Positions 8,707 to 17,751 of a DNA stretch of 18,726 nucleotides are shown here, one piece after another (position 1 is the first letter of the stretch; each line of letters begins with the position of its first letter). Made by a program: the position numbers and the translations under genes. Source of the DNA: Ephemerocybe angulata. Lineage: Eukaryota > Basidiomycota > Agaricomycetes > Agaricales > Psathyrellaceae. A model generated the notes under the pieces. It worked only from the letters and a program-made list of their open reading frames with translations, was not told where the DNA came from and did not search any database. Location: NCBI GenBank assembly GCA_013368325.1, contig JAACJK010000201.1, positions 1 to 18,726 on the forward strand, written 5' to 3'.

Positions 8707-8929
8707 TGTGCCACTCAGGTTCTGGACATCTCGCAGACTCAGTCAAGAGTTTCGAGTCGCAATCCCTCCGGGATTTGCACCCAAAAATCGTCGGATACAC
8801 TTGGTATCCACCGAACTTCTGTATTGAGCCTGATCGTCTGTTGCTGTATGTTATCTTAGGTAGCCTATACATGTTCATGCTGATTCGGTTTACCCACATG
8901 GCTCAATCACGCGCATACAGCTACATAGA
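8707..8929 (+). repeat. Split direct repeat B2 (right end of element)
   Basis: 223 bp, identical by eye to B1; identity ends at 8929 (t in B1, a in the flank). Host coding sequence of the DUF6533-like gene starts at 8930. Confidence 0.93.
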
Positions 8930-10075
8930 ACGGAAACCCGCTTACCAAGGTAATCCATTGGCCCTAGTCATGTCTATTACCGGGACTGTCATAGCCGAAT
9001 GTACGCAAAACGTGGCCCAGTGCAAGTCACTCAGGCATCCACAAGTCTAATTACTCTCCGCAGCCATTCTCTACCTTCGGGTGTACGCCCTCATGGGTCA
9101 AGGTCGCTGGCGTGCTGCATTCCTGGCCACAATGTTTCTTGTACGTCCCTCCCCATGGCCAACGCACCCTTTATCTCCCTAGTGCGGTCATGGGTTCCTA
9201 TCTTCACCCAACCTTGATTTACTCTTGTGGATTATAGGGTGTTCACGGCGCGCTATACGTTGCCCATGCAAGGTTTCTGATCTCTCTCAAATGTACGAAT
9301 TTTCTCCTCAAGGCGGGTAAGATACCAGTTATCGCAGCGCTAACGTGACACTGTTCTTCGATGCTTGTTAGACGTGCCTTCCCCTTTTCCGAACATTACT
9401 TCGTGCCTCCCGGTGCAAGCGGAGAGCAGGATGCTGTCCATTGTGTTTATCTTAATACTGTGCAGCGAAATGGGTAGGTTTCCCGGGTCAGCTCACTTCG
9501 TGCAATGGCTTACCATAAGTTCTTCGTCTTGCTAGTCATCACAGTAATTACCATCTGGATTGGGGTCACCAAGTACAGGCAGTCTAATAGCCCGCTACTT
9601 TCAACATTTTATCGTGATGGTCTGTTCTACTTCGTTCTTCTCGGAGGTGAGTAGTATGACTCGGTCGGATCCACTCCCGTCTTGTACTGATACTTGACGT
9701 TCGCCACGCTCGAAGCCTTCTCAGCCGGTAATATAATATGCAATCTCACTGCACCAGTAAGCCCTCTGGCTCCCTGCCGTTCTTGACTCTTAGGCTAATG
9801 ATCCACTCGAACATGACATACAGCTGGGATTCATGTATCTGTTTGCGATGTGAGTAACTTGCCCTTTCCCCCTTTATTTAGTGTTGAACGTATTTTGGAT
9901 AAAGCCCACAACGAGTGTTTCACTCATCCTCTCGACACGAATGATCCTACAAATCCGGATGCACAGCGGTGGGGCATACGGCACTGATGGCAGGCCGCTT
10001 TCCGACCTTGACAGTACGAGGATTGCAGCCGAGCAGTGGCAGGTCCGCAATGCCACGCACACCATGTCCACATAG
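8930..10075 (+). pseudogene. DUF6533-like multi-pass membrane protein, 5' part missing (fragment A)
   Basis: The right flank of the element holds eight exons of a fungal multi-pass membrane protein of unknown function: 8930-9000, 9064-9140, 9238-9292, 9372-9473, 9536-9646, 9716-9756, 9824-9849 and 9905-10075, all GT-AG. Key blocks are AILYLRVYALMGQGRW, GVHGALYVAHARFLISLKY, VITVITIWIGVTKYR, FYRDGLFYFVLLG, SAGNIICNLTAP and LSTRMILQIRMHSGG, with TAG at 10073. The hydrophobic stretches are membrane segments. The first transmembrane exons expected for the family are absent; the element abuts the exon at 8930. The last exon needs one base near 9930 (FHS then LSTRM) to stay in frame. The gene to the right is a paralog with the same exon pattern, which supports this model. 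Functional status is unclear, since an ORF from inside the element enters it in frame. Confidence 0.72.
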
Positions 10076-10364
10076 ACCGTCATCTCGACTACTATAAAGA
10101 TTTAGCGTACTGCTTACCTATCTGAGCACAATGAGGCACAGTCATAGGCGCCATCAACTGTTACCATGGGCGCTTAGCTGGCGCCAATCGCCAAAACGGG
10201 TTAGTATATGGCCAAACTTAAAGCGCCTTGCGTAAGCTCTGCGCTGATTGTTCATTGAAGTAGCATCATGCATTAGATGGGGTCGGTACATATACAGTGG
10301 ATTTACAGCGATAAGTTACATGGGAGGTTTACATGGGAGGTTTATATGGATGATTCGTTCAAGT
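10076..10364. other. Convergent intergenic region between the two membrane-protein genes
   Basis: The 289 bases hold the two 3' UTRs. A short tandem repeat, ACATGGGAGGTTT twice at about 10319-10344 followed by a third partial copy, lies just beyond the stop of the minus-strand gene. Several GGCGCC/GGCGC blocks occur near 10147-10186. No gene seen. Confidence 0.5.
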
Positions 10365-12088
10365 TCAATGGTCATAATCGGCAGTCGCCTTCGCAGCGAA
10401 GCGCATCGACTGTGCCGTGCCCTCAGACCCAGAGAGGTCGAGAGAAGTGAGGGGAATTTCGCCTTTGGTATCGTAGACTCCATTGCCCAGTTTTCGGATG
10501 TGGAGGACCATGCGCGTGGAGAGTGCTGAGTGGAGGACCATCTGCGGGCTACATAGGGTCTCGTTAATTCCCTCTCATTATGCATGTCGACTCGAAATGT
10601 ACTTACATTGCGAGTAGGTAGATGTACGGAAGCTGCACCCAAAAGGCAATCGTCAGTTGAGTGGTCGAGACGTCAATTTTTGTACGTACCGGCGCGACGA
10701 GATTGCAGATGATATTCCCAGTTGAAACAGCTTCAATAAAAGGTCCTCAGGAGATGCGCAAGTAGAGGGGAGGACAACCTACCGGAGAGGAGCAGGAAGT
10801 AGAATAGGCCATCCTTGTAGAACGTAGCCACCAGCGGGCTCTTTGTGCTTTGGTGCTTCGCGAAGCACAGCCAAAAGGTCATAATCAGAATCACTACGGG
10901 ATAAGATGTGAATGAAAACGAGATGGGTTTACAATGGGTTCACGTACCGAGCTCACTGACCAAAAGCAATATGAAACAATCGACAGCAACTTGTTGTTTG
11001 ACTTGATAGGGAAACATGAGATGATGGGCAGCGGAGAGGCGCCGTCTATCCAATATAAGTGATGAGGTTATCAGATGGAAGTCTAGGATCAGGTAAGAGG
11101 TTGCATACATTCGATTGACAAAATGAACTTGGCGAGTGACGCGAAGACAGCACTGTGAATACCCTTGGAAACGATGCCTGAAGTTAGGAGCTCGCTTGGT
11201 CGTAGATAAAATTTGACGCTACGTACAGGTATAGTATCGCCAGAAGATACCTATTGCTCGACTTCGCCCTCCAAGCGCATAGACGCGTAGGAATAGAATG
11301 GCTGATTGAGCTGACGTGAGTGGTATCCCATGCGTATTTGCGATGACTGAACTGTACCTTCTGATACTGTAACCACGACCACTACCATTACTACAAATAA
11401 AAATTGTGTGTGAGGGGAGCTGGTAACCTGAGGCCCTTATAAGCGGTCGACTCATCAGAGCCCGAAGCGAAGGTTAATCGACATTGCTTCTCCACGATAA
11501 GTCGCTATGATATGGGGAAATGGACTAGGTACCGCACCTCTACTGAAAGATTCGGAGAGAGATTGTCTAGAAGCCTTTAGCACAACTGTCCTTACAAAAG
11601 CACTTGTCGGCGGTAGACGTACAAACTTCCGGGATGGTTATAGTCACAAAAACGAGGTAACGGGATAGGAGGTACAAGACTTTGCCCATGTTCCATTTGG
11701 AGCCCCATATCAGCTTGACCTTGATGTTAAATTATTTTAGCTTCGGGTGAGAGGCTATCGCGTTGGAACGAGGCTGACCTCAAGTGGAAACAGTGCATGG
11801 CGTCCGCCAACTAGACCGATGTGAAAGTGCTTCAATTGCCGTGAGGTTTTCTACACAACGGAGCAATGCACGCACGACGAATGCGAGACTTGCGACTGAG
11901 AATATGCGTGAGTAGGCCAGGAAGTCGAATTATGGCTTTCTAGCTCACCAAATGCATACTGCGAAGCAAAGATGATTGATATCAGGTGTTGAGAGCTCCA
12001 GTTTTAGTCCCGGGCCATCGCTCACCTTCACGTTCTGCTGCTGGTATCCCGCTTCTATGAGTTTCTTGAATACTGACCCTAGGTCCAT
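10365..12088 (-). CDS. DUF6533-like multi-pass membrane protein (paralog B)
   Basis: Minus-strand gene from ATG 12088-12086 (MDLGSVFKKLIEAGYQQQNV) to TGA 10367-10365, with about ten small exons. Readable blocks in order: YAFVASLAFVV, VKLIWGSKWNMGKVLYLLSR with YLVFVTITIPEVC, VVMVVVVVTVSE spliced to AILFLRVYALGGRSRAIG, GIVSKGIHSAVFASLAKFIL, ASPLPIISCFPIKSNNKLLS, ILIMTFWLCFAKHQSTKSPL, FYKDGLFYFLLLS, GNIICNLVAP, LPYIYLLAIPQMVLHSALST, then a soluble tail ending AAKATADYDH. Membrane segments alternate with short loops; function unknown. It aligns exon by exon with fragment A. One base is missing near 11240 (RAIGIF then LAILYL), and exons around 11420-11800 could not be joined cleanly, so the middle of the model is tentative. 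Confidence 0.72.
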
Positions 12089-12901
12089 GTCACTACAGCA
12101 AGAGATGTGGTGGAAGAAGGAAGTATGGTTTGGGGAATGTCTCCGAGGACTCTAACATTGGCGAACTTAAGCCGCCCATGCATGTTTTGCCCTTGTCAGA
12201 GATCTAGACTTCGAATCAGTTTCCGTCAAAGAAGCCATGTTGACGACTGTACAATGCCGTTTTCGGTCATACTCCAGGTCGATGCTCCGACTAGGGCGTC
12301 GTTCTGTCTATGCAGAACCTCCCCTAAGTTCAAATTGGAGTGCAATCTCCCATGTACTATCAGACTTCCTTTTATCAATCTTACGTTCTGAGCGGATGTG
12401 ATTGGGAAGGTGAGGGCTCACTTTGTTATTCAGGGCCTGTTGAGCTCACGTACCCAGGCAAAGGTTGCATTAGACTGATACCTCTTCTACTGCATGGTCG
12501 TGGTATCGATTCGGAGGGCGCTAATCTTGAAGCAGGGGTCCAAACCATCTCTGTTATGTTAGAAAGGATTTCACAAGTGGGAAGATCGTACGTTATACCA
12601 AGGGCGCCCAGCCTCAGCATCGTCTCAACGGCAGCGCCTCGAGTTATGTTATAAGTTCAATCTCACCGCGACGTGGAAACAGCAAGCTCCAGGCCACCTT
12701 TCGTTGGGGTCTGCGCGCTTCCGCGCGTTGGTCTGGTAGATGATGATGAAATCAATGATTACTCTAATCTGATAAGATAAGATTGAGTCATCGCGGACTG
12801 GGAGATCGCGACCCACGATCGTCCATATACTCTTGAACACTTACCACCACATCCTACTCATCTTCACCCACCAGATCTACAGAGAATCCAACATATTCTG
12901 T
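12089..12901. other. Divergent intergenic region, no supported gene
   Basis: About 800 bases between the starts of the membrane-protein gene (-) and CCDC124 (+). Open frames here (e.g. 12107-12391, 12340-12654) overlap each other, resemble nothing I recognise and lack coding character. A GC inverted repeat GCGCG-CTTC-CGCGC lies near 12712-12726. The clearest site is the GATA/TGAGTCA cluster listed separately. No tRNA found. Confidence 0.5.
12771..12790 (+). promoter_or_regulatory. Overlapping GATAAG pair next to a TGAGTCA (Gcn4/AP-1) site
   Basis: GATAAG at 12771-12776 and 12776-12781, then TGAGTCA at 12784-12790, about 200 bp before the CCDC124 start. These match GATA-factor and Gcn4/bZIP binding consensuses. 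Function in CCDC124 control is inference; such short motifs also occur by chance. Confidence 0.4.
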
Positions 12902-12965
12902 GTGAGTTCTGCGGTCTCTTTCTCTAAATCAATAATAATTCGACTGTCATGCTTACTGCCCTCAG
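12902..12965 (+). other. Likely 5' UTR intron of CCDC124
   Basis: GTGAGT at 12902 and a CCCTCAG acceptor ending at 12965 frame a 64-nt intron, 25 bases before the ATG. Removing it also removes the upstream ATG at 12949. Confidence 0.5.
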
Positions 12966-12990
12966 TATTCGAAACCACAGCGACCCAGAA

Positions 12991-14114
12991 ATGGCACCCA
13001 AGGGAGGAAACGCGAAGAAGGAGTCAGGGCGGGCCAAGAAGGCAGATAACGAGAACAAGAAGGCTGCAGCTGCAGCAGAGGAGAGGGTTCGTCTCCCGAT
13101 CTCACCTAAAGCTGAATCCCAAACTCAACTGTGCCTTCACTCTTCCGCTGCGTATCCCCTGCGTACCCGCCCGCCATCGTACAGGAACGTAAGGAAGCCG
13201 ATGCCTGGACCGGACAAGGACGTCAAGGGTGCGAAGGCCAAGAAGGCCGACGCAGAAGAGAAGCGTAAAGCTGAGCTTGCGAGGAAGGCTGAGAACGCCC
13301 GACTCCTCGCTGTGGAGGAGGCAAGCCAGCCGGCGAAGGTCAAGGCTGCACCTAAGGCAGGGAGTAAGGGTAAACAGCCGATCCGGCCTGCAGGTCCTGG
13401 TGCAATTGCTGCTGGAGGAGGTCTCGCCAGTGGGTCTGAATCACCGAAGGATGCACCTAGGGATGCACCTCACGAGGAGCCGGAGAGTTATACGGCGACT
13501 GGTATTGATAATGCTCTCGATCTAATGGAGATCGTGACTGCGAAGATGGACAAGGCTAGCGTCGGGCAACAAGCTGCTGGTCTCGAACGCCATCCGGAGG
13601 TACGCAGCCATGCTTTTTCTGACAGACTTATTCTTATACTGGATACCTGTCTGTCCACAGAGACGGTTCAAGGTAAGTTATGGTGTAACTCCACGTTCTT
13701 GATATGTGCTAAGTTGGTGTCTAGGGTGCATTGGAAGCCTACACTGAACGTGAACTACCAAAGCTGAGGGTCGATGTATGTGTTTTGCTGTAAACCATTG
13801 TGATGCCCGAGATGCTAATATCGTTCATAGCATCCTGGATTGAGACTGCAACAATACAAGGTTCGGGGACCTCAATCTCCGTACTCTGCCTCTACTTACA
13901 CCTCTGATATACAGGATTTAATCTACAAGCAGTTCCAAAAGTCTCCTGAGAATCCGTATGACTTCTTCCTATCCGGTGTCGACCTTGAGGCTAATGGCAA
14001 TTCAGTTATAATCAAACGACGGTCTCTTACGACGCGTCCAAGGAGGAGAAGCTGGAGGCGCTCAACAAGAAGAAGGCTGAGGTTGAGCAACGACTGCGCG
14101 AGAAACGAGGCTAG
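12991..14114 (+). CDS. CCDC124: CCDC124 / Oxs1 family coiled-coil ribosome-associated protein
   Basis: CCDC124 proteins bind ribosomes and are linked to dormancy and recovery and, in fission yeast (Oxs1), to stress transcription. ATG 12991 gives the near-invariant start MAPKGGNAKKESGRAKKAD. Exons: 12991-13086, 13185-13599, 13661-13672 (a 12-nt exon, RRFK), 13725-13775, 13831-13860, 13915-13955 and 14006-14114; all junctions are GT-AG. The charged coiled-coil region (KADAEEKRKAELARKAENAR) is followed by GPGAIAAGGGLASGSESPKD, the conserved TGIDNALDLMEIVTAKMDKA, GLERHPE|RRFKGALEAYTERELPKL, HPGLRLQQYK|DLIYKQFQKS and the end KKKAEVEQRLREKRG. One extra base near 13205-13215 breaks exon 2 (ADAWTG then DKDVKG); reading through the first intron happens to stay in the later frame, so an automatic caller would probably miss the splice. 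Full length for the family. Confidence 0.88.
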
Positions 14115-14552
14115 ATGACGTCTCCTGAGGAAGGATGCACCGCCGAGTGGACCTTGTTCTTGCCTTGTTCACTGCGGCAGCCTGGTATTAGTACCCCCTG
14201 CGAGCACACGGACTTTTAAACCCAATCTGTACACATGTAGACTCTTAATATCCACCAAAGCTGTAAAGTGGCTGGAGCCCGGTGACTGCGCACAGGCGTT
14301 CTACCGGACCAGTTCGAAGCACACGACTATGGGTTTTAGCGCTCGCGCAGCCAAAACAGCCTCGGCGAAGCCTCAGCCGATGAGCGGAGCAGCACTGCCC
14401 GGCAAGTGCCGCACAGCATCAGGGTGACAAATCGGCGATCATCTAAAGTTTTATAAAATCGTCGTTTTTCGTTGCGGTCCCATATCTTCCTCCTCCATCC
14501 CCCTCTTTCAACGCCGTTTTCGTCGCAGGTCGTCTATCTTAACCAACGATTA
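14115..14552. promoter_or_regulatory. Intergenic region with TATA box for the calcipressin gene
   Basis: TATAAAA at 14452-14458 lies about 100 bp before the proposed calcipressin ATG, followed by a pyrimidine-rich leader (CTTCCTCCTCC...), as is common in fungal promoters. Near 14390-14407 there is a near-palindrome, GCACT-GCCCGGCA-AGTGC. The left part is the CCDC124 3' UTR. No gene seen. Confidence 0.5.
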
Positions 14553-15321
14553 ATGGCCGTAGAATTGTCCCTTTCATCACCACCATCCCTCCTCGTTCTC
14601 CTCCCAGACTGAAGCGACCAACACTGTCGCGGTTACCGGCCTTCCAAGATCGTTTTCGACCCTATTATCCTAAGTCTTCTTCGCGGATCATTTCGCAAGT
14701 TATGGCGCTATAAATCAATGGGTGCCGTTGCCGGGCTTTGGACGGGTCATCGTGGTGTTCGAGTTGGACAGCTGTGCTGAGACCGCTAAGCTCCACTGTG
14801 ATCCAATTAACCTACATGCAACCCAAGAACAGTACGTTTTTACCCAATTTCTGTTGTGACACCTTTGATTTATCTCATTTTCAGCCCTGAGGTTACCCTA
14901 CGGTCTTCCGCGCAGACCCCATCCCTCGTCGCAAAGGACATGGCCAATGTTGTGCCAGAGTCCAGCTACCTAGCGCCTCCACCAATCGAGAAGAACTTCT
15001 TGATCTCGCCTCCCGGATCCCCACCTGTTGGCTGGGAGCAAATCTTGGAAGACCCCCCAATTCCACGCCTTTGGCTGACGACCTCATGCACGCGCTCCAA
15101 AAGCTTAAGGTTCAGGAGGAGGAGGACGAACGCGGCTCCTTTGCGATGCTACTCCATCCGGACGAGGCTGGTGTCGGGGTGTATGTCGAAGATTGCGATG
15201 CTGGCGTCTCGAGCGACATGCACGAGGATAACTGGGTGTACGGGGAGACGATGCCCGCGAGGACAAGTGGCGCCCAATAGCGACTGCCATGCCGCCGCTG
15301 CAGGCTATGATTTCAACTTAA
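14553..15321 (+). CDS. RCN1: Calcipressin (RCAN family), calcineurin regulator, with apparent frameshifts
   Basis: Calcipressins bind and tune the Ca2+/calmodulin phosphatase calcineurin. The signature FLISPPGSPPVGW is present (about 14994-15033) inside YLAPPPIEKNFLISPPGSPP. The N-terminal RRM-like part reads TNTVAVTGLPRSF and INQWVPLPGFGRVIVVFELD; the C-terminal part reads LADDLMHALQKLKVQEEEDE, VGVYVEDCDAG, then KWRPIATAMPPLQA with TAA at 15319. My start model is ATG GCC at 14553, a 49-nt pyrimidine-rich intron (14559-14607), then 14608-14831 and, after a second intron (14832-14884), 14885-15321. About six one-base corrections are needed (near 14655, 14690, 14903, 14926, 15060 and 15268; several at homopolymers). 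An uncorrected reading would give only scattered fragments. Family call sure, start less so. Confidence 0.85.
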
Positions 15322-15328
15322 CTTTTCT

Positions 15329-15667
15329 GTGAGTGTCTATTCTATCTCTCCTATCTGATGATACACTATCAGACCTGTTCCGAGCTCGCAAGAGTGCAGA
15401 GGACAAACCGATATTGCCTTTTTTATCTGATCTTTTCGTCGTTCACCTGAACCTTTGCTGACTATTAACCTCCAGGTGTATCATCAACCTTCACCAACCT
15501 TCTCATGGACACTCTGGCATACGTGAGTATCTCTCCTTTCCCCCGACATGATGAATATATTCAGACCTGTTGATCCTTCGGGACTTGGAGACAAATCGAA
15601 TATTGCCTATAAATCTGATCTTTGCCCCTGATGTTGTTCTTCGATGCTGACTTCTTTTCTCTTCCAG
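15329..15667 (+). repeat. Two similar tandem introns (15329-15475 and 15523-15667), diverged direct duplication
   Basis: Each begins GTGAGT, ends CCAG and is about 146 nt (147 and 145). Shared blocks in the same order, offset by about 192 bases: TGATGA, TCAGACCTGTT, GACAAA, ATATTGCC, ATCTGATCTTT, TGCTGACT. The short segments after each also share CATGGAC and CTCTG. They lie just after the calcipressin stop, so are probably 3' UTR introns of that gene. Confidence 0.65.
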
Positions 15668-15877
15668 TGTAATCTCTTATACCTCTCGAAGACATGGACT
15701 TCTCTGTAAACACGACGCACTGTAACATATCATGTACACCAATAGTTAGCTTATTTGTATCTCTGCAATTCACGATGTATTTCTACCCATCCCAATTGCC
15801 ATGACGCCGAACCCCTAAATCACGCGGGAATCCAAAGGGGTGCGTCCTGCGACGCGTCTTGATTCCTATCCACCACA
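15668..15877. other. Intergenic region before carboxypeptidase Y
   Basis: 210 bases with the end of the calcipressin transcript and the promoter of the next gene. CATGTACACC and TTATTTGTAT blocks occur, but I see no convincing TATA box or other gene. Confidence 0.4.
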
Positions 15878-17751
15878 ATGAAGCTACAACGCCTTCTCCC
15901 CTTGACCGTGCTGGCTTGCACGGCGTCAGTGATAGCAGCACCATCTTTCTTTGACGACGCACAAGCCGTTCTAGGTGCCACCGCCGGGCTCAAGGATACC
16001 GCGAACCGTTACCTTTCCGATGCGAAGCAGACGATTCTCCGAGGGAAGGAGGAGCTGGAGACATGGTATCATGAGGGCCAGGAGTTCGTGAAGAAGAGCG
16101 GCTTGCTTTGTGAGTATTGCCGTCCAGTGTTGTGCTCGGTGTGTTGTTGACTGGGTCTTGTTAGACGAGCTTGTGCGTCACCCAAAGTTCACGAGCACGC
16201 TCAGAGTCACCGAGCCGGACCTTTGCGACTCGTCAGTCAAGCAGTACTCGGGCTACTTTGACGTTGCGGAGGACAAACACCTGTTCTTCTGGTTCTTCGA
16301 GTCACGAACGGCACCAAAGGACGCCCCTCTTATCCTCTGGCTCAATGGCGGCCCTGGGTGCAGCTCGTCGACCGGGCTCCTGTTCGAGTTGGGTCCTTGC
16401 TCCATCGGGGAAGAGGGTCGCAACGTCACCCACAACCCGCACAGCTGGAACAGCAATGCCAACATCATCTTCCTCGACCAGCCAGTAAACGTCGGATTCT
16501 CCTACGCCGATGGCAACACCAGGGTCAACAACAGCCCCGTTGCGGGCAAGGACGTCTACGCGTTCTTGGAGCTCTTCCTCAACCGATTCCCGCAGTACTC
16601 CAAGCAGCCGTTCCATATTGCTGCGGAGAGCTATGGCGGGCGTACGCGCTCCGGTGTTCGCGAACGCCATCTACAAGGCGAACAAGGAGCTCAAGGTTCG
16701 CCCGGACAACAGCCTCAAGCATATCAACCTTGCGTCCGTTCCTCGCCAACGGCTTGACCGACCCTTTCATTCAGTACGCCGCCGTCCCCGATTACCTGTG
16801 CGATGGTCCCTATGCGCAGTACGACCCGAGGGCCCGGAGTGCCAGGGGATGAGGGCAAAGGTCCCCACGTGCCAGCGGCTTGTCAAGTCGTGCTACCAGT
16901 TCAACTCGAGGTTTGCGTGCATGCCCGCCATGCTCTACTGCAACGCGCAGTTGATGCAGCCTATCATGCGTGAGTGCCTTTCCACATTGTTTACGTCCGG
17001 GTGCTGATACAACCCCGCGCGGGTAGAAACTGGCAAGAACCCATACGATGCTCGTCGTCCCTGTGATCGTTCGAAGGACGGTGACTTGTGCTACAAGCAA
17101 ATGACGTGGATCGAGAACTGGTTGAACAACCCGAAGATCAAGACTACCCTTGGTGTTAACCCAGACCTCAACTTCGCTCCTGCAACATGGAGGTCAACCA
17201 AGGCTTCGCGCTGGCTGGCGACGGCGCGTCCAACAGCGCTGTTCTCCTTCCTGAGCTCATCAACGACGGGGTCCGTTTGTTGGTCTACGCTGGCAACGCT
17301 GGTAAGTCTCGCTCCAGGTCCCAGTTGTACCGAATGCCAGACTATATGCTAATGATACCTCCGCTATGTTAGACATGATGTGCAACTACATTGGAAACGA
17401 ACGCTGGGTCGATGCTCTCGAGACCAAGTTCGCTGAGGAATTCAAGAAGACCAAGGCCATTCCATGGATCCCGCTCACCACCGGCAAGGTCGCCGGTACC
17501 GTTCGTAGTGCCGGAACTGGTCTATTCACGGCTGGCAATGTTACCTTCGTCGAGGTCTATGAAGCTGGGCACATGGTCCCCTTCGACCAACCTGAGGCTG
17601 CTCTCGTGAGTTGCCGAAATTCTATCTACACTTGGCACCTTCGCTCACCCCGATTCGAATTCCGATTCATTAGGATTTGATCAACCGGTGGATCACCGAC
17701 ATTCCTCTTTCGTTCCAGGAAGCGTCTGGCTCCTCCATTCCGCCCCTCTAA
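15878..17751 (+). CDS. CPY: Carboxypeptidase Y-like vacuolar serine carboxypeptidase (S10), with apparent frameshifts
   Basis: Removes C-terminal residues from peptides in the vacuole. ATG 15878 starts a signal peptide ([20 protein letters not shown]), then a pro-region. Exons: 15878-16109, 16165-16979, 17027-17301, 17373-17605 and 17674-17751, all GT-AG. The oxyanion/substrate motif [20 protein letters not shown] is intact. Catalytic Ser is in AAESYGG (codon 16629), Asp at the exon 3/4 junction ([16 protein letters not shown]) and His in [15 protein letters not shown]. Conserved Cys-rich blocks ([35 protein letters not shown]) follow. The frame shifts by single bases just after ESYGG, near 16735 (INLAS to [20 protein letters not shown]), near 16830 and near 17185 (before [15 protein letters not shown]). 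Full length for the family; I judge the shifts to be consensus errors. TAA at 17749. Confidence 0.9.

Larger units (their letters stand above)
3221..8929 (+). mobile_element. Ngaro-type (DIRS-order) tyrosine-recombinase retrotransposon, apparently complete
   Basis: 5,709 bp. The order is A1 (3221-3371), gag, reverse transcriptase/RNase H, tyrosine recombinase, B1 (8262-8484), A2 (8482-8632), spacer, B2 (8707-8929). These split direct repeats A1...B1-A2-B2 are the hallmark of Ngaro and PAT-like elements, in which the inner B1-A2 junction copies the joined ends of the circular intermediate. There is no integrase, protease or LTR, and no inverted terminal repeat as in DIRS1. Integration by a tyrosine recombinase makes no target-site duplication, and none is seen. 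Both repeat pairs look identical by eye and all coding regions are open, so the copy is young and may be autonomous. The flanking host sequences come from two different genes (see findings). Confidence 0.93.

Noticed and set aside
3221..8929. LTR retrotransposon or DIRS1-type element with inverted repeats
   Set aside because: No LTR pair brackets the element, there is no DDE integrase or protease, and the repeats are split direct rather than inverted, which fits Ngaro/PAT.
12107..12654. Two overlapping open frames between the membrane-protein gene and CCDC124
   Set aside because: They overlap in different frames, match no family I know, and lie in a divergent promoter region.
14270..14410. 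Possible tRNA or structured RNA in the GC-rich block before calcipressin
   Set aside because: No A-box/B-box pair or cloverleaf could be drawn; only short imperfect inverted repeats.
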